Shown piece after piece: positions 1 to 5,641 of a DNA stretch of 10,353 nucleotides (positions are counted from its first letter, which is position 1; the number at the start of each line of letters is the position of its first letter). Both the position numbers and the translations under genes were made by a program. Origin of the DNA: JAVKLU01 sp031538895 (GTDB lineage Bacteria > Pseudomonadota > Gammaproteobacteria > Burkholderiales > Burkholderiaceae); assembly GCA_031538895.1 (NCBI GenBank), contig JAVKLU010000072.1:1-10353 (forward strand). The letters run 5' to 3'. Under the pieces are notes generated by a model. That model saw nothing but the letters and a program-made list of their open reading frames with translations, did no database searches and had not been told where the DNA came from.

Positions 1-1
1 A

Positions 2-274
2 CAGCTTGCCGTTGACAAACTCTCAAAGTGGCGTGACGTTGGAATCGACCACGCAAAAGCCTTAGAAAACGCCGCAATTGGTGGGTGGCAAGGTCTTTTT
101 GAGCCAAAAACAGATGTGCTAAATGCGCATCAAAAACAAGTATCGTCAGCAGACAGGCGAGCCGCAACAATGTCCGCATTAACTGGTAATTCAAACGGGG
201 AATCTAAAAATGAACATCGTGTCGGAATACCTAAAGAAGGAATTTTTGACGTTACAGCAAGAATCGTTGGATGA
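2..274 (+). CDS. Phage replication protein, C-terminal part (O-like or helicase-loader-like), 5'-truncated
   Basis: An open frame enters from the left edge and gives 90 residues before a TGA at 272-274. The segment with A-I-G-G-W-Q-G-L-F-E-P-K (about residues 25-36 of what is visible) matches, by recall, the tail of many phage replication initiators, where an alanine-rich helix is followed by GWQGLFEP and a low-complexity end. Such proteins bind the phage origin or recruit the host helicase. The DNA-binding part lies outside the window, so the exact family cannot be settled. The next gene, P-like, begins inside its last 65 bases, as expected for an O/P-type replication pair. The frame could in principle be a chance reading, but the motif and the clean junction argue against that. 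Confidence 0.6.
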   Translation, partial: QLAVDKLSKWRDVGIDHAKALENAAIGGWQGLFEPKTDVLNAHQKQVSSADRRAATMSALTGNSNGESKNEHRVGIPKEGIFDVTARIVG

Positions 275-860
275 AGGGCGTAATTTGTCATCTCGATGGG
301 TTGAAAGAATTTTTACCCGATTGGGAGCACAGTTAGGGGCAAAAATTGCAGATTTGTATGCAGGATGCAATCCAGATGATGTTAAGTCTGAGTGGGGTAA
401 GGCGCTTTGGGGGTTTTTACCAGAGGAAATTTCTAGGGGATTGGACGCGTGTCAAAAACGGGTTTTTGCACCGACTTTAGGTGAGTTTTTGCGATTGTGC
501 AGACCCTGCCTTGACAGTGAATACGCCTGGATTGAGGCGGTGCATGGTATGAGAGATAGGGAGAGTGGGAAACTTGGTGATTGGTCTCACCCTGCCGTAT
601 ATCGGGCGGCCAGTAAATTAACCTTCGAGCTTAGGTGTAAGACATATAAAGATGCACGTAAATTGTGGGAATCCACCTTGGAAAGAGAGTTGTCGCAAGG
701 ATGGGGGATGTGTCCGCCAGATCCTCCAAAGATGCTTAATCACCAGCACAATTTTGTCCCTCCGAGCGATGAGTTTAAGAAGAAACTTGCAGAGTTAAAA
801 GATGGCTGGAGTAACTTATCGAAAAGAGGTAAAAATGAATCATTATGTAGTGTTACATAA
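210..860 (+). CDS. Replication protein P-like (putative helicase loader)
   Basis: This encodes 216 residues. The core F-A-P-T-L-G-E-F-L-R-L-C-R-P (about 86-99), followed by W-S-H-P-A-V-Y-R-A-A (about 124-133) and Y-K-D-A-R-K-L-W-E (about 146-154), is the pattern I recall from phage P-like replication proteins of proteobacterial phages. In lambda, P brings the host DnaB helicase to the origin-bound O protein. Position supports the same role: it follows an O-like gene and precedes ninB. The start is uncertain. The ATG at 210 has only a weak purine stretch before it. A TTG at 246 in the same frame is preceded by AGAAGGA with 4-base spacing, and the conserved region starts later still. The 3' end overlaps ninB by 26 bases. 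Helicase-loader function is inferred from family and position; no ATPase motif is visible. Confidence 0.6.
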   Translation: MNIVSEYLKKEFLTLQQESLDEGRNLSSRWVERIFTRLGAQLGAKIADLYAGCNPDDVKSEWGKALWGFLPEEISRGLDACQKRVFAPTLGEFLRLCRPCLDSEYAWIEAVHGMRDRESGKLGDWSHPAVYRAASKLTFELRCKTYKDARKLWESTLERELSQGWGMCPPDPPKMLNHQHNFVPPSDEFKKKLAELKDGWSNLSKRGKNESLCSVT

Positions 861-1275
861 CGCGCAAGATGGGCACATTTCGGTCCTTGACCTGTGGAAT
901 AAATGGTTGAAGCCTAACCTTATTGAGCAGCGAAAAATAGTTCTTGAAGCTCGGTATTATGAAGATGCTAAAACGGATGAACAGCGCCGCTATTACCACG
1001 CGGTAGTGCTTGATACCATTGCCCGCAATAAAGTGATTAACGGGCAAAAGTACCCTATGCGGATATGGAAAGAGTTTTTTAGAGACAAGTTTCTTGGGGT
1101 TAGGCGCAAGACTGTTGTTAATCCGATGACTGGACGAAATCGCAGGACTAATCTGCGCGTTAGTACAGAGGAGCTTGGTGTCAGAGGTTACGCGCGCCTG
1201 ATTGAGCAAGTAAGTTATTTTGCGGTCACTGAGCTGGGTGTTGAGATACCGAGTAATACTCGGATACTCGAATAG
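835..1275 (+). CDS. ninB: NinB-family recombination protein (lambda Orf-like)
   Basis: This encodes 146 residues from the ATG at 835, chosen because AAGAGGT (824-830) sits 4 bases upstream. An in-frame ATG at 802 would add 11 residues but has no such site. The sequence shows the NinB pattern: a T-D-E-Q-R-R-Y-Y-H region, Y-P-M-R-I-W-K-E-F-F-R in the middle, a basic stretch with N-R-R-T-N-L-R-V-S-T, and the C-terminal helix E-E-L-G-V-R-G-Y-A-R-L-I-E-Q ending near E-L-G-V-E-I-P. In lambda the protein (Orf/NinB) is a recombination mediator that binds single-stranded DNA and SSB and substitutes for RecFOR. The gene lies between replication and the late regulator, as in lambdoid nin regions. Its length is close to that of lambda NinB. 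Confidence 0.8.
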   Translation: MNHYVVLHNAQDGHISVLDLWNKWLKPNLIEQRKIVLEARYYEDAKTDEQRRYYHAVVLDTIARNKVINGQKYPMRIWKEFFRDKFLGVRRKTVVNPMTGRNRRTNLRVSTEELGVRGYARLIEQVSYFAVTELGVEIPSNTRILE

Positions 1276-1307
1276 ACTAATAATTTTAGAAAAATGAGAT
1301 AAAAAAC

Positions 1308-1862
1308 ATGTCAGAGGCGATGTTTGAAAGTGTTGGTCAAGCGCTGTACGTCAGCTATCTGATGGAGATTTTGCCAGTGTATCCAACAAGTATTATGCAG
1401 GTGATTTATGATGATCAAAACAAGCGTAATCAAATTTGGGATGATGTCAAAAAAGACAGGACGATAAATTTTATAGGATTGTCAGCGCTTGAAGTTCGCG
1501 GTCAATGCGCGCTGATCCGCAGAGCTGTTGATAGAAATTTGGATGTACATGAAATCGCAGTTATCAAGTCTTACTACGGACACCAAAAGACAAAGTCTGA
1601 TGGTGTCCGTGGATTTGTAGAGTATTTAACTTGGCTTTTGCCGATAAAAAACAAAGATGCAATACTTGCGCTTGGTTGGTCTGTGTTTGTGACGCGCAAA
1701 CAACGTGATGGACTTAGTATTGCAGCGATATCGAAAGAGTATGGACTTGATAGACGCTTAGCAAGGGATGCTCAAATGCGGATCATAAATGATGGGCAAT
1801 TACTGTTTAGTCGAGCGATGAACAAACTCAGGCCAGAGTTTGAGATTAGCGGGATTGTTTGA
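1308..1862 (+). CDS. Putative late-gene regulator (antiterminator Q-like), helix-turn-helix protein
   Basis: This encodes 184 residues. I recognise no named family with certainty. The middle contains L-S-A-L-E-V-R-G-Q-C-A-L-I-R-R-A-V (about 59-75) and then I-K-S-Y-Y-G-H. Near the C-terminus, D-G-L-S-I-A-A-I-S-K-E-Y-G-L-D-R-R-L-A-R-D-A (about 134-155) has the spacing of a helix-turn-helix of the sigma-region-4/trf kind. Similar proteins sit after ninB in other phages, in the place of Q or RusA-type genes. No RusA-like acidic catalytic cluster is seen. The argument for a Q-like role is mainly the DNA behind it: a strong promoter, a -10-like repeat at +1 and a terminator within 80 bases. The ribosome binding site is weak (GAGAT about 9 bases before the ATG). 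Antitermination is an inference. Confidence 0.45.
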   Translation: MSEAMFESVGQALYVSYLMEILPVYPTSIMQVIYDDQNKRNQIWDDVKKDRTINFIGLSALEVRGQCALIRRAVDRNLDVHEIAVIKSYYGHQKTKSDGVRGFVEYLTWLLPIKNKDAILALGWSVFVTRKQRDGLSIAAISKEYGLDRRLARDAQMRIINDGQLLFSRAMNKLRPEFEISGIV

Positions 1863-1924
1863 GATATTTCTTATTAGTCATAAACTGGAATTTAATTAGT
1901 AGTAAATAAATTCTTACAAAGATA

Positions 1925-1965
1925 TTGCAAAATCTGTACAACTCATGCTATAATTTTGCTATTAT
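1925..1965 (+). promoter_or_regulatory. Strong sigma-70 late promoter (pR'-like) with a -10-like pause element at +1
   Basis: A -35 TTGCAA (1925-1930), an 18-base spacer and a perfect -10 TATAAT (1949-1954) preceded by TGC form an extended -10 promoter; the start would be near 1961. The nine bases TGCTATAAT (1946-1954) recur as TGCTATTAT (1957-1965), so a second -10-like hexamer covers about +1 to +6. In lambda pR' a -10-like sequence in this position holds sigma70 and causes the promoter-proximal pause used by Q. The promoter match is read directly from the sequence; the pause role is inferred. Confidence 0.7.
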
Positions 1966-1969
1966 TCGG

Positions 1970-1994
1970 AGAAAGATTTAAATTAAATCTTTCT
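1970..1994 (+). repeat. 11-base-pair palindrome with 3-base loop in the late leader
   Basis: The arms 1970-1980 and 1984-1994 are perfect reverse complements around the loop AAT. The element lies at about +10 to +34 of the transcript from the promoter near 1961 and just before the terminator. It could form an RNA hairpin or be a binding site for a dimeric protein. The arms are A/T-rich, but an 11-base perfect match is unlikely by chance in such a short region. Confidence 0.6.
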
Positions 1995-1998
1995 TGGT

Positions 1999-2037
1999 AA
2001 AAAAACCCGCACGGCTGCTAGCTTTGCGGGTTTTTTT
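1999..2037 (+). terminator. Intrinsic terminator (tR'-like) in front of the late genes
   Basis: A 13-base stem pairs 1999-2011 (seven A then CCCGCA) with 2025-2037 (TGCGGG then seven T) around a 13-base loop. The GC core CCCGCA/TGCGGG directly precedes the T run, as in classical rho-independent terminators. Because of the A run it may also work on the - strand. It ends transcription about 75 bases after the predicted start at 1961, and also early transcription coming through the Q-like gene, unless antitermination occurs. Confidence 0.85.
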
Positions 2038-2061
2038 ATTTGATTTTTTAAATTATTTTTA

Positions 2062-2430
2062 ATGCCGACAGATACGTCTGACGTAGCACTTGCAAGGCTT
2101 ACTGTGCAAATAGAGGGGTTGACCAAGGAAATTATGTCATTGCGGCAAGCAATGACGGATCAAGGTAATGCTCACGCAGACGAGGTCGAGTCTGTGCGCG
2201 CTAAATCAGACGCAACTAATAATGGTCTAATAGATCTTAGGGGAGTTTTGCGCGGAGGAGTTTTAGTGCTGACTTTTTTTCAGACGGCTGTATTAGCGTC
2301 ATTTTTTTGGCTATTTTCACAAGTATCTTTTGAGGCTAGCGCAATCGCTGAGATTAGGGGAGATATTAAGCATTACGAGAGTCAACTTACACAACTTAGT
2401 CGCGATATCAATAAGTTAAACGTTAAGTAA
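2062..2430 (+). CDS. Small membrane protein with one TM helix between coiled-coil segments, lysis region
   Basis: This encodes 122 residues and is the first gene behind the late promoter and terminator. Residues 8-50 are charged and heptad-like (A-R-L-T-V-Q-I-E-G-L-T-K-E-I). One hydrophobic helix spans about 64-88 (G-G-V-L-V-L-T-F-F-Q-T-A-V-L-A-S-F-F-W-L-F), and 95-120 is again coiled-coil-like. I do not recognise a named family. Position before the holin and lysozyme suggests a holin, antiholin or lysis accessory. The start is uncertain. The ATG at 2062 has only A/T-rich sequence before it. The in-frame ATG at 2134 (Met25) has AAGGA (2125-2129) 4 bases upstream and would give 98 residues that keep the TM helix. 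Both starts could be used. Confidence 0.55.
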   Translation: MPTDTSDVALARLTVQIEGLTKEIMSLRQAMTDQGNAHADEVESVRAKSDATNNGLIDLRGVLRGGVLVLTFFQTAVLASFFWLFSQVSFEASAIAEIRGDIKHYESQLTQLSRDINKLNVK

Positions 2431-2448
2431 ATTTTATTAAATATCAAA

Positions 2449-2928
2449 ATGATTGAATTTTTAGGTGTTATTTTTGGCGGTGCGTCCAGGTTAGGGCAGT
2501 ATTGGATGCAAGTTAAAGACAAGCAAGCGGAGCGTGAGCATGAGGTTGCGATGTTTGATTTACAAGCAAAGCTACAAGAGCAAAAATACACTGCCGAGGC
2601 CCAATTGCGCCATATGGATGCACAGGTTTCGGCAAGCAATGAGGATGCAGGCGCTTTAGTGGCGGCATTGCAAGCACAAGCACAAGAGGCGCGTGCCGCA
2701 GGCGGGTGGGTGTCTAAGCTGTCAGCTAGTGTCCGTCCCGTTGCCAGCTATTGGCTGCTATTAATTTATACGGTATCAAAGATCGCTCAAATCAATATTG
2801 CTATGTTGTCTGGTGCCGGTTTGCTTGCGTCAGTACAAGCAACTTACTCAACATTTGATGGCGCATTATTGGGCAGCATTATGGCCTATTGGTTTGCAGA
2901 TCGGAGTTTGCGGAAACAAGTAGCGTAG
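2449..2928 (+). CDS. Phage holin, 3-TM family (GTA_holin_3TM-like)
   Basis: This encodes 159 residues. The N-terminus (about 3-18) is hydrophobic to amphipathic and is followed by a charged coiled coil (about 22-58, with E-R-E-H-E and A-K-L-Q-E-Q-K). Two hydrophobic segments come later: about 98-118 (Y-W-L-L-L-I-Y-T-V) and about 136-149 (G-A-L-L-G-S-I-M-A-Y-W-F). The motifs S-V-R-P-V-x-S-Y-W and the terminal W-F-A-D-R-S-L-R-K are, by recall, typical of the 3-TM holins of phages and gene-transfer agents. The protein would form inner-membrane holes that release the endolysin. The lysozyme gene begins in the last base of its stop codon, which fits a lysis cassette. The start at 2449 has no clear ribosome binding site (TATCAAAATG). 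Confidence 0.7.
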   Translation: MIEFLGVIFGGASRLGQYWMQVKDKQAEREHEVAMFDLQAKLQEQKYTAEAQLRHMDAQVSASNEDAGALVAALQAQAQEARAAGGWVSKLSASVRPVASYWLLLIYTVSKIAQINIAMLSGAGLLASVQATYSTFDGALLGSIMAYWFADRSLRKQVA

Positions 2929-3410
2929 TGAGCTGGGATGATCAAGCTGTCGCTTTAATTGCGCCGTTTGAGGGGTGTGAGCAGCGTATCAATGGGTTAG
3001 TCCGCCCTTACTTGGATCGTCTGGCAAAGCCCCATATTTGGACGCGCGGATACGGCAGGACTTACGGAATTACCGCTGTAAGTCCACCTATTACAGTAGG
3101 GCAGGCTAAGCTAGAGCTCCGACAAGGTGTGATTGAGTACGGGCGTCGAGTGGCGGCGATGAGCCCAAGTTTGTTGCTCATCGATGATTGTTGTCTAGCC
3201 GCAGTGACGAGTTGGGCGTGGAATTGTGGGCTTGGTGCTTACAGGGTGTCGCGTTTAAGACGTGCTATTGACGCTGGCTATTGGCTGCGTGCCTCTGAGT
3301 TGATGCTTAGTCCAAATACGGCTGGTGGCGTTGTGTACAAAGGGCTTGTTCGCAGGAGGCAAGCAGAGCAAGTAATATTTTTGATGGGCATAAATAGTGG
3401 CGACAAATAA
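2928..3410 (+). CDS. Endolysin, GH24 lysozyme (T4/P22-type muramidase)
   Basis: This encodes 160 residues from the GTG at 2928, which overlaps the holin stop by one base (TAGTG). An in-frame ATG at 2889 lies inside the holin gene and would add residues that do not belong to the fold. The order I-A-P-F-E-G, P-Y-L-D, W-T-R-G-Y-G-R-T, P-I-T-V-G-Q-A, a later N-C-G-L-G and the C-terminal G-L-V-R-R-R-Q-A-E are the GH24 signatures. The likely catalytic triad is Glu15, Asp30 and Thr39. The enzyme cleaves the bond between N-acetylmuramic acid and N-acetylglucosamine. No signal peptide or anchor helix is present, so release through the holin is expected. The E-to-D and D-to-T intervals are longer than in T4 lysozyme (E11, D20, T26). 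No spanin genes are recognised beside it. Confidence 0.85.
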   Translation: MSWDDQAVALIAPFEGCEQRINGLVRPYLDRLAKPHIWTRGYGRTYGITAVSPPITVGQAKLELRQGVIEYGRRVAAMSPSLLLIDDCCLAAVTSWAWNCGLGAYRVSRLRRAIDAGYWLRASELMLSPNTAGGVVYKGLVRRRQAEQVIFLMGINSGDK

Positions 3411-3897
3411 GACAACAGCGACGGCGAAAGGTAGAGCAAATAAGCGTAAAACTGGCGCTCCATCAAAATACAGTGCAGGAATAGCAGATGAGATTTGTAA
3501 AATTATTGCGTCAAGCTCTATGGGGCTTGCGGCTATTTGTAAAAGTAATCCTAAATTCCCAAGTCGTGCAGCTTTTTATGTCTGGATGGATAGCCATAAA
3601 GAGTTACAGGACAAATACGCGCGCGCGAAGGAGTTGCAAGCCGACTATATGGCGGAAGAGATTATCGCAATATCAGACGACGGCCAAAACGATACATATG
3701 ATAGAGACGGTGTGGAGGTTGCTAATAATGAGTTTATCGCTCGGTCAAGATTGCGTGTAGATGCGCGAAAATGGCTTGCTGGTAAATTAGCCCCTAAAAA
3801 ATTTGGAGACAAGGTTGCTATTGGTGGCGCTGATGACTTATCCCCGTTGCGATCTGAAATTACATTAGTAATTAACGGTGTCAAACCTCAAAATTAA
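3397..3897 (+). CDS. Terminase small subunit
   Basis: This encodes 166 residues from the GTG at 3397, inside the last 14 bases of the lysozyme gene. A basic N-terminus is followed by G-A-P-S-K-Y (20-25). A helix-turn-helix region (about 29-70) ends in S-R-A-A-F-Y-V-W-M, and then come Y-A-R-A-K-E-L-Q-A-D-Y-M-A-E-E-I and S-R-L-R-V-D-A-R-K-W-L-A-G-K-L-A-P-K-K-F-G-D-K (117-139). These blocks are, by recall, the typical pattern of a large family of terminase small-subunit proteins. The protein recognises the packaging site on phage DNA and controls the large subunit. The large terminase gene overlaps its end by 20 bases, which supports the call and suggests translational coupling. No good ribosome binding site precedes the GTG. 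Confidence 0.85.
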   Translation: MATNKTTATAKGRANKRKTGAPSKYSAGIADEICKIIASSSMGLAAICKSNPKFPSRAAFYVWMDSHKELQDKYARAKELQADYMAEEIIAISDDGQNDTYDRDGVEVANNEFIARSRLRVDARKWLAGKLAPKKFGDKVAIGGADDLSPLRSEITLVINGVKPQN

Positions 3898-5152
3898 CAT
3901 TGAGCTGCCGGATAAGCTCTTACCCTTATTTGATCCAAAGCGATATAAAGTTGCTTATGGTGGCAGAGGGTCGGGTAAGAGCTGGAGTGTAGCGCGAGCG
4001 TTAATTGCGCTTGCGTCTTCAAAAAAAATATTCGTTCTTTGCGCACGAGAAACTCAAACAAGTATTGAGCAGTCGGTACATAAACTACTCAAAGAGCAAA
4101 TTGAGTTAATGGGGTTGAGTAGTTTTTACACTGTGCAAGAGCGCAAAATAATCGGTGCAAATGGTTCAGCATTTGTTTTTGCTGGGATACGCCAGCAAGG
4201 GATTGATAATTTAAAAAGCTTCGAGGGAGCTGATATTTGTTGGGTTGAAGAGGCGCATGTAGTGACCAAAAGGTCTTGGAATACATTACTGCCAACGATT
4301 CGCAAACCGGGGTCAGAGGTTTGGATTACGTTTAACCCTGAACTTGAAACTGATGAGGTTTATGCGCGCTTTGTTAAGAGCAAGTCAACAGAGTCATGGG
4401 TTAAGGAAATCAACTACACCGACAACCCATGGTTCACTCGCGAGTTAGAAATCGAGCGACTAGAGTGTTTGAGGATCGCGCCAGATGATTATGCGACTGT
4501 TTGGGAGGGTAAGTGTCGTCCGGCAGTTCAGGGCGCGATTTATGCAAAAGAAATAGCGGCGCTACAAGATAGCGGACGTGTCCGACCCGTGCCAGTAGAC
4601 CCAATACTGCCGGTGCACACCGTCTGGGATTTAGGCTGGAATGATAGCATGAGCATCATATGTTTTCAGGTGCTTAGTTCCGAGGTCCGGATTGTGAAGT
4701 ACATAGAAGACAGTCATCGCACACTTGCGGATTATGTTGCAGACCTTGAAACTTTGAAGTGGCGCTGGGGTACAGACTATTTACCCCACGATGGGGCTGC
4801 AAAGGACTTCAAAACCGGCAAAAGTGCGCAAGAAATAGCGCAGTCTATGGGGCGCACGGTACAAGTAATACAGCGCATGAGTATAGAGGAGGGTATAAGA
4901 GCGACGCGTTTAATGTTCCCTCGTGTTTATGTTGATGACGGTTCAATAGACTTGGTTAATGCGCTAAAGAGATACCGACGAGGTGTGAACCAACGAACCA
5001 ATGAGCCAGGCGCACCAGTGCATGATAGTGCTAGTCACGGCGCAGATGCGTTTAGAGGATTAGCGGTAATTATAGATAGTGTCAGTAATGCGGGTGAGGT
5101 AAGGATGCCTAGGCGCAGAGATAGTAGAGGCAATAATTGGCGCACCGCATGA
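3878..5152 (+). CDS. Terminase large subunit (packaging ATPase and nuclease)
   Basis: This encodes 424 residues from the GTG at 3878. The N-terminal ATPase shows Walker A G-G-R-G-S-G-K-S (28-35), Walker B D-I-C-W-V-E-E (119-125) with the catalytic acid, and the coupling motif T-F-N-P (151-154). The C-terminal RNase H-like nuclease shows acidic residues at V-W-D-L-G-W (Asp251), P-H-D-G (Asp305) and H-D-S-A-S-H-G-A-D-A (Asp383 and Asp390). This is the PBSX/Terminase_3-like type. The enzyme cuts concatemeric DNA and pumps it through the portal into the prohead. Its length is normal for the family and all key motifs are intact. It overlaps the small subunit gene by 20 bases, and the portal follows one gene later. 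Confidence 0.95.
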   Translation: MSNLKINIELPDKLLPLFDPKRYKVAYGGRGSGKSWSVARALIALASSKKIFVLCARETQTSIEQSVHKLLKEQIELMGLSSFYTVQERKIIGANGSAFVFAGIRQQGIDNLKSFEGADICWVEEAHVVTKRSWNTLLPTIRKPGSEVWITFNPELETDEVYARFVKSKSTESWVKEINYTDNPWFTRELEIERLECLRIAPDDYATVWEGKCRPAVQGAIYAKEIAALQDSGRVRPVPVDPILPVHTVWDLGWNDSMSIICFQVLSSEVRIVKYIEDSHRTLADYVADLETLKWRWGTDYLPHDGAAKDFKTGKSAQEIAQSMGRTVQVIQRMSIEEGIRATRLMFPRVYVDDGSIDLVNALKRYRRGVNQRTNEPGAPVHDSASHGADAFRGLAVIIDSVSNAGEVRMPRRRDSRGNNWRTA

Positions 5153-5191
5153 CCAATATTAGGCTAAGTCAACAATTAAATAACAACTAAT

Positions 5192-5641
5192 ATGATATCA
5201 AGCTCAATACTCAGTAATACTGGGTTGCCTATGGTGTTGCTGGGAGGAGATTTTGTGTGGCGTCGGCGCGTCACAGGCGACATTGTGAGTGAGTTTAAGT
5301 GGCTACAGGATGAGCCTGTGATGATTTTATACCGAGCGGTACCGTCTACAAAGACTGGAGCGTTTATCATCAGACTTGAAGACGCCCATAAATATGCGCA
5401 GTCGAATGGGATGCCGTCCATTGAGTTAATGCGTGACAGTATGCGCGCCGCAGACTCAATAGGATTTTTTGCTGACAAGGACGCGGCTAAGCGTATGATT
5501 GACATCATACTTGATGGGTTGCCTGATCTGCTAGCGATGCCTCCTATGCCACCAGAGCAAACCAAAGTCGACAAACCTATCGGCGATGGCGAGCTGTCAA
5601 TCAAGATTAATGGCAAAACAGCGATGGAGACATTAGTTTAA
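5192..5641 (+). CDS. Hypothetical protein between terminase and portal
   Basis: This encodes 149 residues and I do not recognise the family. The first two thirds look like a compact globular protein, with G-G-D-F-V-W-R-R-R (18-26), a W-L-Q-D-E-P-V-M-I-L-Y strand and G-A-F-I-I-R-L-E-D-A-H-K-Y. A long helical part follows (about 79-114), and then a proline-rich run M-P-P-M-P-P-E-Q near 115-122. There is no signal peptide or membrane helix. The ATG at 5192 has an A/T-rich leader without a ribosome binding site; Met14 is an alternative. The stop overlaps the portal ATG by one base (TAATG), so the portal is probably translated by coupling to this gene. A role in packaging or portal assembly is possible from position only. 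Confidence 0.6.
   Translation: MISSSILSNTGLPMVLLGGDFVWRRRVTGDIVSEFKWLQDEPVMILYRAVPSTKTGAFIIRLEDAHKYAQSNGMPSIELMRDSMRAADSIGFFADKDAAKRMIDIILDGLPDLLAMPPMPPEQTKVDKPIGDGELSIKINGKTAMETLV

Noticed and set aside
1888..1913. 7-base inverted repeat GAATTTA / TAAATTC with a 12-base spacer upstream of the late promoter
   Set aside because: The region is very A/T-rich, so such a match is expected by chance. Nothing else supports an operator.
2279..2288. TTCAGACGGC, the reverse complement of the Neisseria DNA uptake core GCCGTCTGAA
   Set aside because: Only one copy was found in the window and it lies inside a coding region. A single 10-base match in 10 kb on two strands is plausible by chance and is not evidence for a Neisseria host.
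3488..3760. 90-codon + strand frame with a hydrophobic start inside the terminase small subunit gene, considered as a hidden spanin
   Set aside because: It overlaps a well-supported gene completely and shows no lipobox, no clear ribosome binding site and no coiled coil.
5176..5616. 146-codon open frame on the - strand
   Set aside because: It is a shadow of the + strand gene at 5192-5641. It has low-complexity serine/isoleucine-rich content, no ribosome binding site and no operon context.
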